Below are positions 1 through 6,498 of a stretch of DNA of 11,371 nucleotides, piece after piece; positions within the stretch are counted from its first letter, which is position 1; every line of letters begins with the position of its first letter. The translations under genes and the position numbers were made by a program. The notes below the pieces were generated by a model, which was not told the origin of the DNA, searched no databases, and saw only the letters and a program-made list of their open reading frames with translations. Origin of the DNA: Saprospiraceae bacterium (GTDB lineage: Bacteria; Bacteroidota; Bacteroidia; Chitinophagales; Saprospiraceae); the NCBI GenBank assembly GCA_027031185.1, contig JALVEF010000243.1, forward strand, positions 1 through 11,371. The letters run 5' to 3'.

Positions 1-9
1 CTTTTTGCC

Positions 10-73
10 CCTGTTTTTGCAAAAATTTTCTCACGTAGCGCTGCTACGCATCGAAAATTTTCGCTTCAACAGG
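10..73. repeat. Long imperfect hairpin with CGTAGC/GCTACG core
   Basis: The core is a perfect 6-bp inverted repeat, CGTAGC (34-39) and GCTACG (43-48), with a 3-nt loop. It extends outward imperfectly: AAAATTTTC on the left (22-30) pairs with GAAAATTTT on the right (53-61), and CCTGTT (10-15) pairs with AACAGG (68-73). The outer arm CCTGTTTTTGC resembles the inner arm of the dispersed repeat at 10129-10186, so this may be a relative or composite of that element. There is no T-tract on either side that would make it a standard terminator. Function is unknown. Confidence 0.55.
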
Positions 74-97
74 AACAAAAATGCCTATTTTATCCCT

Positions 98-123
98 AAA
101 AACAGGAGCACCTAAACAGTTAC
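98..123 (+). repeat. Dispersed repeat, copy 1 (single arm)
   Basis: This stretch reads AAAAACAGGAGCA followed by CCTAAACAGTTAC. Its reverse complement matches 10129-10154 with a single mismatch (T for C at 113). The second arm of the full unit is not obvious next to it, although the hairpin at 10-73 carries related CCTGTTTTT and AACAGG segments. It lies in non-coding DNA about 300 bp before the sigma-factor gene. Confidence 0.7.
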
Positions 124-350
124 AGTTGTTTTTTTGCGGGAGCGTGATCTGCTAAATTTTTTACAAAATCATAGAGGTCTTTGCCTATTAGTCAAAGAAT
201 CGGGGTGTATCCAAACAAGGACAATAACTTGGGCATTTTTCGGTTAGAATACGTTGAGCATATCCTGTGGGGCGTCATGGTCCCCTTTTATGGCTGATTA
301 GGTGTCTGTCAGTGAAGCATATAATGCGTTATTGACGTTCCTTTTTTCGT

Positions 351-368
351 GGGTACCTAAACAGTTAC
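351..368 (+). repeat. Dispersed repeat, copy 2 (single arm)
   Basis: The 18-mer GGGTACCTAAACAGTTAC matches 10169-10186 (GGGTACCTAAACAGGTAC) at 17 of 18 positions, in the same orientation relative to the following gene. It lies 52 bp before the ATG of the sigma-factor gene and upstream of its likely -7 box. No clear partner arm was found on its left side. Confidence 0.7.
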
Positions 369-398
369 TTTTCGTGAGCCCTATTTCCCAAAACTTCT

Positions 399-406
399 TA
401 TTTTTG
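399..406 (+). promoter_or_regulatory. Candidate -7 box for the sigma/FecR/receptor operon
   Basis: TATTTTTG is an exact match to the Bacteroidota -7 consensus TAnnTTTG. It sits 14 bp before the ATG at 421, so the leader would be very short. No good TTG -33 element is visible at the expected 17-23 bp distance, so this is a weak call. An autoregulated ECF-type promoter upstream is also possible but cannot be recognised by eye. Confidence 0.35.
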
Positions 407-420
407 CCCAAGCGAAAATT

Positions 421-933
421 ATGGCGGAGACCAAAAACCTTTGTGATGATGCGGCTTTTAGGGCCGTTTTTATGCGTTATGGAGAAAGTATCCGTAACTT
501 TATTTATGCCAAGTGCAATGATTTGGCTCTTGCCGAGGATATCACCCAGGATGTTTTTGTGACTTTGTGGCAGCGGTGTGCGGATGCAGACCCCGAGACT
601 GTCAAGAGCTTTTTGTACAAAATTGCATCCAATCGCGTGATCGATTATTTTCGCCGCAATAAGGTGGCTGCCAACTATATAAGCAACCGCAAAAGCTCTG
701 TGGACCACATATCTCCCCAGTTTTTATTGGAAGAGCAGGAGTATAAAGTAAAGCTGGACCGGGTGTTGATGGACATCCCCGAGCCCAGCCGCATTGTGTT
801 CTTGATGAGCCGGATGGAGCGGCTCAAGTACGATGAAATAGCGGAGAGACTGGATATCTCCGTAAAAGCCGTCGAAAAACGCATGCACAAAGCCCTGCTC
901 ATTATCAAGTCACGTATCGGCAAAAAAATATGA
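421..933 (+). CDS. ECF-type RNA polymerase sigma factor
   Basis: This 170-residue protein is an extracytoplasmic-function sigma-70 family member, the normal size for the group. Region 2 covers about residues 10-80, with the region 2.2 block ALAEDITQDVFVTLW (36-50) and the region 2.4 block around NRVIDYFRR (71-79). Region 4 covers about 115-165, with a helix-turn-helix at YDEIAERLDISVKAVEKRM (137-155). Regions 3 and 1.1 are absent, as expected for ECF factors. The ATG at 421 leaves a short lead before region 2, which is typical. A FecR-like gene follows after 44 bp and a TonB receptor after that, so this is a FecI/RpoE-like factor controlled by a cell-surface signal. It probably directs RNA polymerase to this operon or to genes for nutrient uptake. 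Target promoters are not known. Confidence 0.93.
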   Translation: MAETKNLCDDAAFRAVFMRYGESIRNFIYAKCNDLALAEDITQDVFVTLWQRCADADPETVKSFLYKIASNRVIDYFRRNKVAANYISNRKSSVDHISPQFLLEEQEYKVKLDRVLMDIPEPSRIVFLMSRMERLKYDEIAERLDISVKAVEKRMHKALLIIKSRIGKKI

Positions 934-977
934 AAAGTGGTAGGGATCTTGCTCGTTAATTCGTATCAAGACCGGTT

Positions 978-1919
978 ATGAAGCAGAATAACACAAACGA
1001 AGCGCTATTGGCCCGGTGGTTGGAAGGGAATTTGACCGCCGAGGAGAGAGAGGAGCTGGTGCGAATGGATGGCCTGGATGAACTGGCGCAGTATCTCCGG
1101 GATTTTGAAGCCCGCCGCCTTCCCCCGCTTGACAAAGAAGCTATGTGGCGCGCCATCGCCGCTAAGACCATAGAAAAAACAGCTTCCAAATCCGTAACTA
1201 TCAAAACACGCCAGCCTCGCCTGTTCCCAATGGCTTGGCGCGTCGCCGCAGCGGTCGCCTTGCTTTTGGGGATAGGCGTTTGGTTGTTTTCTTATGTGGG
1301 AATTGAGCGTTATACCGCCCGGGTCGGTGAGACCCGGCTAGTCAGCTTGCCCGATGGCTCCAGCGTCCATCTGAATGCAGGTTCCCGCTTGACATTTTCT
1401 CCCTGGATATGGTCACAACGGCGCAGGGTCAATTTGGAAGGGCAGGCCTATTTTGAAGTCCAAAAAGGCAATGCCTTTTCGGTAGTCAGTGACCACGGCC
1501 TCGTTACTGTCCTCGGTACCAAGTTTGACGTCTATGATCGGGACAATGTGCTAAAGGTGGAGTGCTACGAAGGTGAAGTTACTGTAAAGTCCCACATGGC
1601 ATCCGACACGATTACAGCCGGCCAGGGCGTTAAAGTGAGCAACGGACAACGTGCCAAACTCAGTCTGCAGGCCAAGCGCCCGGCTTGGATGTCAGGAAAA
1701 TTGCACTTTGCCGAAAATTCTTTGCGTGAAGTCTTTGAGGAAATCGAAAGACAATATAACTTAGACATTCAAACCACGCAGGTGGATCTCGCGCGCCGCT
1801 TTACCGGTGTCATCCCAAAATCCGATGTGAATGTGGCGCTTGGAATGGTTTGCAGCGCCATGAAGCTCTCATACCAAAAAACTGATGACCACACTGTCCA
1901 AATTCGTCCGGCCCGATAG
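978..1919 (+). CDS. FecR-type anti-sigma / signal-transducing membrane protein
   Basis: This 313-residue single-pass inner-membrane protein has a cytoplasmic N-terminus (1-85) that should bind the preceding sigma factor. One membrane helix follows at about 87-107 (WRVAAAVALLLGIGVWLF), then a periplasmic FecR domain at about 112-205 containing LPDGSSVHLNAGSRL (124-138) and the GQAYFEV strand (155-161). The C-terminal domain (about 238-308) resembles DUF4974: LHFAENSLREVFEEIERQY is followed by RFTGVIPKSDVNVAL. This is the standard Bacteroidota FecR layout. It should relay receptor occupancy to the sigma factor, keeping it inactive or assisting it. The end of the gene overlaps the receptor gene by 35 nt in another frame, which suggests translational coupling. 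Family assignment is confident; the signal is unknown. Confidence 0.92.
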   Translation: MKQNNTNEALLARWLEGNLTAEEREELVRMDGLDELAQYLRDFEARRLPPLDKEAMWRAIAAKTIEKTASKSVTIKTRQPRLFPMAWRVAAAVALLLGIGVWLFSYVGIERYTARVGETRLVSLPDGSSVHLNAGSRLTFSPWIWSQRRRVNLEGQAYFEVQKGNAFSVVSDHGLVTVLGTKFDVYDRDNVLKVECYEGEVTVKSHMASDTITAGQGVKVSNGQRAKLSLQAKRPAWMSGKLHFAENSLREVFEEIERQYNLDIQTTQVDLARRFTGVIPKSDVNVALGMVCSAMKLSYQKTDDHTVQIRPAR

Positions 1920-4620
1920 CAACCGTCTCGTGTGGGGCATCGTACCGGCTTGGATTGTGCTCATCGCCCTTTCGTTGTTCGTTCCTTTTAGCCTGTCGGC
2001 TCAGCGCTCGCATTCATACTACAACGTCCCTGTACGCCGTATGCTCCAGCTCCTTGGATCGCGCTACGGTGTTTCTTTTTCTTATGATGTGGATTTGGTT
2101 TCGAAAAAGCGCTTAGCTTCTTACACATTTTCCGGTCACGATCTCCAGTCCGACTTAATAGCACTCTTGCGGGATACCGGTTTGGAATTCGAAAAACTGG
2201 GTTCGAGTATTGTACTCAGACCGGCCTCCAAAGACTTTTATGCCCGCTTTTCACACAAGATTTGCGGCCACATTATTGATTGGGAGACCGGCTTGCCCGT
2301 CTCCGTGGCGTCCGTCTCCGTCCTGCATAGCTCCATAGGTACAGTGACAGATTCTACCGGGTATTTTGAGCTTATCGGCCCCTTCGTGCCGACGGATGAT
2401 TTGCAAGTGCGTTTTTTGGGTTATGCTTCCCGGCGGTTTGCACTCACTTTTTTCTTGAATCATCCCTGCAAGACCATTTTTCTAAGACCTGTGCAATTGC
2501 CCTTGCCGTCGGTTATTGTCAAGGATGATTTCAATCGTTTTGCCGGGGTCAAATTTTCTGTGTTGGAGCCTGACTTGATCATTATTCGTCCACAAAAAAA
2601 TAAGGCGGCCACCGGACTGATTCCCAACGATTTGCTTGCTACGCTCAGCCAACTGCCGGGCGTGTCCACCGCCGATGAATCCGTTACCGAACTGAATGTG
2701 CGCGGTGGTACGCCGGGCCAGAATCTCATCTCGTTGGATGATATTCCGCTTTATCATTTTGGACATGCCTTCGGTAAGATTTCCTCATTTGATGCCGACT
2801 TGGTGGACGAAATACGCTTCAACAAGGGGACGTTTAGCGCCCAAAACGGCAACCGGGTGTCCAGCATTATTGATATTCGCACCAAATCTGACCTGCCCAA
2901 ACGTCCTGCACTCAGAACAAATATAAATCTACTGTCCGCCGGTTTTAATGCCGAACTGCCCTTAGAGCGTCAAAATGCGGGGTTGTTGCTTAGTTTTAGG
3001 CGGTCTTTTCTGGATCGCAGTGTGATTCATCGCGCCGTCAACAGACGTTTTTTCGGTCGGGCTTTGCCTACCCAGGACAAACCCTGCTCGGTCAGTGACT
3101 CGCTCAATCGCGTTATCATCAATACGCCCAAAAACTTCTTCTACGACATAATGGCCAAGGCGTTGTGGAAGCCGAGTGACAAGTGGCGTACTTCCGTGAC
3201 CGGACTTTATACCGTGGACGAAGCACTATACAATTTTGCCGCCTGTCCGGGGGACTTGTGCCGGCGGGAAAGGGATTCTATACTTACCCTAAACATTGGC
3301 CTGAATGCGCGCCTTGCGTATAGTTGGAGACCCAATCTGGTCACCCATCTGTCCTATTCCCTTTCTAATTATCGCCGTCGCTTTGGGCATGACGTGTCGG
3401 ATCCGGCACTCGACTCTGTAAAGACCTCCGGTCTGCATCGCAATCATATCACCGATCGGACTTGGTCGGTCCGGACGCAATGGCGCCGCAATGATATAGA
3501 AATGTCTTATGGCTACCAATTGAATACCAAAAAGGATTTTATCCTCAGTAATTTCAGGAATCTGACCGATACAACGAACCACCGGGAAAAGACCTCTGTC
3601 ACCTCCCAGGTTTTCTTTCTGGATTATCGACAAGATCTGACTGATAAGGTACACGTCTTCTTTGGTTCCCGTATGACCCGTTACGGCCTGTTGCATTACA
3701 AGTGGTTTTGGGAGCCGCGCTTTGCCGTCCTGTCAAAGCCTGGCCCACACTTGATTCTTCGCATGAGTGGCAGCGTCTATTATCAAACACTCAACCGAAT
3801 CTGGGTGGAAAGGGGCCCGACCGTACGGGATTATATTTGGGTGGTGGCTAGGCAGACGGACAGCCTCAATAATAATGGCATTTTCTCCATTCAAAAGAGT
3901 GAGCAGCTGGCACTTGGCCTGACTTATCAGCGCGACGGCGTGCAGTTCAATGCGTCTTTTTATGACAAACGGGTATCCGGAGTGTCATCTCAAGGGGCAG
4001 GTCTGTCCGAATTGTTGATCCAATCTGTGGGTAGCTTGCAGGCCAAGGGCTTTGAGTTTGGTTTGCAGTATTGGCGCCCCAAACATTTCGCAACGGTGAG
4101 CTTTACCCGCTCCGGAGCCAAATACCAATTTAACGAGGCTATTGACCCAATCGAAGCCACTTATTTGTATAGATTAGGGCTTTTTCTTTCCGGTGGTATT
4201 ACTCTAAACAAACTCACTCTTAGCGGTGGATTGTACATCAAAGAAGGTAGTCCCTATTCGCCAAAACCCGTCATCAAAACAGATACACTCGACAATGGCC
4301 GTTACCACTTTGCTCTGCATTATGATTCCTACAACACCTTGCGCCTCCCCAATTATGCAAGATTGGACTTGTCCATGCAATACACCCGGGAGCTACCCTG
4401 GGCCCGGGCCACGGCCGTGCTTTCCGTTTTCAATGTGCTCAATACCGACAATATTTTGAGCAGACGATATCTTTTAGTGGTATCCCCCAAAGCGCTAATC
4501 GGCCAGGGAGAGCCGGCGGTTGTCATCCGCGAAAGCCACGGGATGCGTTTTACACCCAATCTTTCCCTGAATTTTCGATTTAAGTGGCGCCGAAAGCAAG
4601 CGTTACCGGCTTCCGATTAA
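1885..4620 (+). CDS. TonB-dependent receptor with STN signalling domain (FecA-like)
   Basis: This 911-residue outer-membrane protein has these parts in order: a signal peptide with hydrophobic core at about 16-37 and likely cleavage near SLSAQ (36-40); an STN (secretin/TonB short N-terminal) domain at about 45-113; a carboxypeptidase-D-regulatory-like beta domain at about 127-203 (GHIIDWETGLPVSVASVSV... STGYFEL); a TonB-box-like LPSVIVKD (207-214); a plug at about 243-335 with LNVRGGTPGQN and FSAQNGNRVSSIIDIRT; and a beta-barrel to the end, finishing NLSLNFRFKW plus a short basic tail. The STN domain should contact the periplasmic part of FecR and report ligand binding, while TonB-ExbBD energy drives import. 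There is no SusD-like gene downstream, so a glycan SusCD pair is unlikely; the substrate (for example a siderophore, vitamin or other small molecule) cannot be told. The ATG at 1885 lies inside fecR; a GTG at 1930 is a possible alternative start. Confidence 0.9.
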   Translation: MTTLSKFVRPDSNRLVWGIVPAWIVLIALSLFVPFSLSAQRSHSYYNVPVRRMLQLLGSRYGVSFSYDVDLVSKKRLASYTFSGHDLQSDLIALLRDTGLEFEKLGSSIVLRPASKDFYARFSHKICGHIIDWETGLPVSVASVSVLHSSIGTVTDSTGYFELIGPFVPTDDLQVRFLGYASRRFALTFFLNHPCKTIFLRPVQLPLPSVIVKDDFNRFAGVKFSVLEPDLIIIRPQKNKAATGLIPNDLLATLSQLPGVSTADESVTELNVRGGTPGQNLISLDDIPLYHFGHAFGKISSFDADLVDEIRFNKGTFSAQNGNRVSSIIDIRTKSDLPKRPALRTNINLLSAGFNAELPLERQNAGLLLSFRRSFLDRSVIHRAVNRRFFGRALPTQDKPCSVSDSLNRVIINTPKNFFYDIMAKALWKPSDKWRTSVTGLYTVDEALYNFAACPGDLCRRERDSILTLNIGLNARLAYSWRPNLVTHLSYSLSNYRRRFGHDVSDPALDSVKTSGLHRNHITDRTWSVRTQWRRNDIEMSYGYQLNTKKDFILSNFRNLTDTTNHREKTSVTSQVFFLDYRQDLTDKVHVFFGSRMTRYGLLHYKWFWEPRFAVLSKPGPHLILRMSGSVYYQTLNRIWVERGPTVRDYIWVVARQTDSLNNNGIFSIQKSEQLALGLTYQRDGVQFNASFYDKRVSGVSSQGAGLSELLIQSVGSLQAKGFEFGLQYWRPKHFATVSFTRSGAKYQFNEAIDPIEATYLYRLGLFLSGGITLNKLTLSGGLYIKEGSPYSPKPVIKTDTLDNGRYHFALHYDSYNTLRLPNYARLDLSMQYTRELPWARATAVLSVFNVLNTDNILSRRYLLVVSPKALIGQGEPAVVIRESHGMRFTPNLSLNFRFKWRRKQALPASD

Positions 4621-4638
4621 ATTCCGAAAGCCCCTTGG

Positions 4639-4653
4639 GTCGTGTATCACGAC
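4639..4653. terminator. Possible hairpin between convergent genes
   Basis: GTCGTG (4639-4644) and CACGAC (4648-4653) form a perfect 6-bp stem with a 3-nt loop in the 26-bp gap after the receptor gene, overlapping the end of the convergent gene on the minus strand. There is no T-run on either side, so intrinsic termination is doubtful. It is the only structure seen at this operon end. Confidence 0.25.
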
Positions 4654-5579
4654 ACCTCTACGCCGCCGTTTTCCACCACAGTGTTCCCGATGACCCAGCT
4701 CACAGGCACAAATGTGTAGCCGTCCCACGTGCCGAAAACGCCGTCCACCAACTTGTCATCTATCACACGCCAGAGAGCTTCCGGAAAGTGCGCCTTGTGT
4801 ATCGGCAGGCAGTTTTGCGATGCATCGGAAAGTACGGGGCCTTCGGACGTAAGCCCCAGATTGCCTCGGATGGTGACCGGAAAATCAAGCAGCCAGGGAT
4901 TGTGTCCTAACAATTGGCGGAAGAGTTGCAAAGCTCCGGTGATATCTTCCACCCGGGGTACCAGAAAACCACTATCCGGTGTGGTATTTTCAAGGAGGAT
5001 GCGTCGTGGTGCCGGCCCGGGATAGTAATAGACGTCCGCGCGATGGGGCACACCGGCCGGCAGTGTGGGAGGCAGTGTTGCCGAGCGCGGTGCAAAATCC
5101 AGCGTCATCCCGTATCCGGCATCTTTTTGTAGCCAAAACCAGCACTGACGCACACGCAACTGTTCCTGCCGGCTGATGCGACAGCCCAAACACACTACAT
5201 TTTGGCGGGTAGCGCCATTGGACAAAACCTGCTGGCGCCGGATGGGACGGCCCGCCAGGGTCAGGATATAGCGGTCCAACTCTGCTGCGCCGGTCTTTTG
5301 TCGTAGTGCACTTGCCAACAAATACAGGCGGCCGATCTCTGCCATTACTTGGCCGGCATCTAAGTTATCACCGGTCAAGTCTTGCTTTAGCAAGCGAAGC
5401 CGCCGGGCAATACTGCCGAGTTTGTAATCCACCAACCGCCTGGCTGCCGCATCAATGGCTGTGTCGGCACCATCCAGTGCCGCCGGGAGACCCGTGGTCA
5501 CCGCACCGGTCAGAAATTCCATCAAGACCGGAATACCAAGCTGCACCATATCTGGCTTTTTGGAATGCTCCGGCTTCAT
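4647..5579 (-). CDS. SWIM-family C-terminal-like protein lacking the zinc finger
   Basis: This 310-residue soluble protein of unknown function has no signal peptide or membrane segment. From memory of the family, its layout resembles the C-terminal part of bacterial SWIM zinc-finger proteins (those often found with MoxR ATPase and VWA genes). It has a helical part with a LVDYKLGSIARRLRLL block (49-64) and EIGRLYLLASAL (81-92). These are followed by a beta-rich part with VLSNGATRQNVVCLGCRI, LRVRQCWFWL, YGMTLDFAP, ADVYYYPGPAPRRILLEN and, near the end, VFGTWDGYTFVPV (281-293). The SWIM motif (CxCx(n)CxH), normally N-terminal, is absent; the only close cysteine pair is C130/C133. The ATG at 5579 is the first in frame, and an in-frame TAA lies upstream inside the repeat at 5582-5638. 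The gene follows rnc on the same strand with a 65-bp gap and is probably co-transcribed. The existence of the gene is solid; the family link is moderate. Confidence 0.7.
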   Translation of the reverse strand: MKPEHSKKPDMVQLGIPVLMEFLTGAVTTGLPAALDGADTAIDAAARRLVDYKLGSIARRLRLLKQDLTGDNLDAGQVMAEIGRLYLLASALRQKTGAAELDRYILTLAGRPIRRQQVLSNGATRQNVVCLGCRISRQEQLRVRQCWFWLQKDAGYGMTLDFAPRSATLPPTLPAGVPHRADVYYYPGPAPRRILLENTTPDSGFLVPRVEDITGALQLFRQLLGHNPWLLDFPVTIRGNLGLTSEGPVLSDASQNCLPIHKAHFPEALWRVIDDKLVDGVFGTWDGYTFVPVSWVIGNTVVENGGVEVS

Positions 5580-5581
5580 TT

Positions 5582-5638
5582 GTAACTGTTGAGGTGCGAA
5601 AGGGGCATTTTAGCGCAAAAACAGCGGTAAACAGTTAC
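5582..5638 (-). repeat. Dispersed repeat, copy 3 (full unit, inverted arms)
   Basis: The outer arms GTAACTGTT (5582-5590) and AACAGTTAC (5630-5638) are perfect inverse complements. The inner segment AGCGCAAAAACAGCGG (5612-5627) matches AGCACAAAAACAGCGG at 10155-10170 at 15 of 16 positions. The unit is 57 bp and fills nearly the whole gap between the rnc stop codon and the next gene's ATG on the minus strand; its left arm ends 2 bp from that ATG. It contains the in-frame stop that limits the downstream gene. Confidence 0.75.
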
Positions 5639-5644
5639 TCTCCT

Positions 5645-6451
5645 TTAATGGTCACCCTGTGGATTTTTTAGATCACCATTGGCTCTGCGATCCGGGCGGT
5701 CAGGATGGACTAGCCCAAGTCGTTTGAGTGTGGACTGCGCGGCGAGTTGTTCGGCCTTGCGTTTGGAGAAATCATCCGCCGTGCCCATTTTTTTGCCGTC
5801 CAGAAAGACGGCAACCTTAAAACAGTCTCGCTTATTCTGCTGGTACTTGTTCAAGGTACGAAACTCCACGTTAGCGTGATTTTTTTGAGCCCACTCGAGT
5901 AAGCGACTCTTATAATTGTCATCGTATGTTTCGAGTGACTCCAGGTCCAGGTAGCGCTTCAGGATACGGTTGATGACCAGGCGCTTGGTACGCTTGTAGC
6001 CCAGCTCGAAATAGATAACGCTGATGAGCGCTTCCAGTGAGTTGCCCATCATCGCTTTGGATACCTTGGCGTTTTGGTTGTACTGCTCGAGCAACTCGCG
6101 CAAGCCGAGTTCTTGTCCGATGCGGTTGAGCGAGTCGCGTTTGACAATTTTGGAGCGCATTTGAGTGAGAAAGCCCTCGTTTTTGTCGGGATATTTCAAA
6201 AACAGGTATTCCGCTACGATGCTGCTAAGGATGGCATCCCCCAAAAACTCCAGGCGCTCGTTGCTACGCGACAGCGGGTGCTGCTGATACGTCGTCTCTT
6301 TGGAAGTGGAGACGGAGGACTTGTGGTAAAACGCCATTTTGAAGCGCTTCAAATTGGCGGGTATCAGCCCAAGCATATAATACGCCTGACGGGCCAAGTG
6401 TTTGTCCTTGGATATGTAGTAGTTGAAAAACTTTTTGAACAGTTTGATCAA
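5645..6451 (-). CDS. rnc: Ribonuclease III
   Basis: RNase III (268 residues) cleaves double-stranded RNA, including rRNA precursors. The catalytic domain carries the signature NERLEFLGDAILS (64-76), giving E65, E68 and D72 as the equivalents of E. coli E38, E41 and D45. The second acidic cluster is MMGNSLEAL (134-142): E140 matches E. coli E117, but the position of D114 is asparagine (N137). A double-stranded-RNA-binding domain follows at about 178-248 (NYKSRLLEWAQK ... KRKAEQLAAQSTLKRLG). The tail after 250 is charged and probably disordered. The start is a TTG at 6451 preceded by GAGAGAA; no in-frame ATG exists upstream before a TAA stop, and the next ATG (M26) would remove the conserved first helix. 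The gene lies 43 bp after fabF, a common Bacteroidota order. Confidence 0.95.
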   Translation of the reverse strand: MIKLFKKFFNYYISKDKHLARQAYYMLGLIPANLKRFKMAFYHKSSVSTSKETTYQQHPLSRSNERLEFLGDAILSSIVAEYLFLKYPDKNEGFLTQMRSKIVKRDSLNRIGQELGLRELLEQYNQNAKVSKAMMGNSLEALISVIYFELGYKRTKRLVINRILKRYLDLESLETYDDNYKSRLLEWAQKNHANVEFRTLNKYQQNKRDCFKVAVFLDGKKMGTADDFSKRKAEQLAAQSTLKRLGLVHPDRPDRRANGDLKNPQGDH

Positions 6452-6479
6452 TTCTCTCTGGTTAGGTGAATGAGAGATT

Positions 6480-6498
6480 ATGATGCCTTCGGCATCAT
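6480..6498. terminator. Perfect hairpin at the fabF-rnc junction
   Basis: ATGATGCC (6480-6487) and GGCATCAT (6491-6498) form a perfect 8-bp stem with a 3-nt TTC loop. The hairpin overlaps the fabF stop codon (6495-6497) on the minus strand. No T-run follows in the fabF-to-rnc direction, so it is better read as an mRNA stability or processing hairpin than as an efficient terminator. Confidence 0.4.

Larger units (their letters stand above)
1..420. other. Gene-free AT-rich left end with hairpin and repeat arms
   Basis: I find no credible protein-coding gene here on either strand; the open frames are short and have no recognisable motifs. What can be seen is a long imperfect hairpin (10-73), a repeat arm at 98-123, a second repeat arm at 351-368, and a promoter-like box just before the sigma-factor gene. 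The stretch 124-350 between the two arms is AT-rich and shows no structure I can support. A short GGGG...CCCC pair around 269-285 followed by TTTT is too weak to call a terminator. Whatever gene lies to the left is outside the window. Confidence 0.6.

Noticed and set aside
269..288. GGGG...CCCC followed by TTTT as a terminator
   Set aside because: The stem is only four base pairs with a nine-base loop; too weak to support.
1..370. A CRISPR array, suggested by repeated CAGTTAC words
   Set aside because: The copies are few, irregularly spaced, thousands of bases apart and not separated by uniform spacers; no cas gene is present.
298..708. A 136-residue open frame on the minus strand across the sigma-factor gene start
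   Set aside because: It overlaps a clear ECF sigma gene, has no recognisable domain, and its composition looks like a shadow frame.
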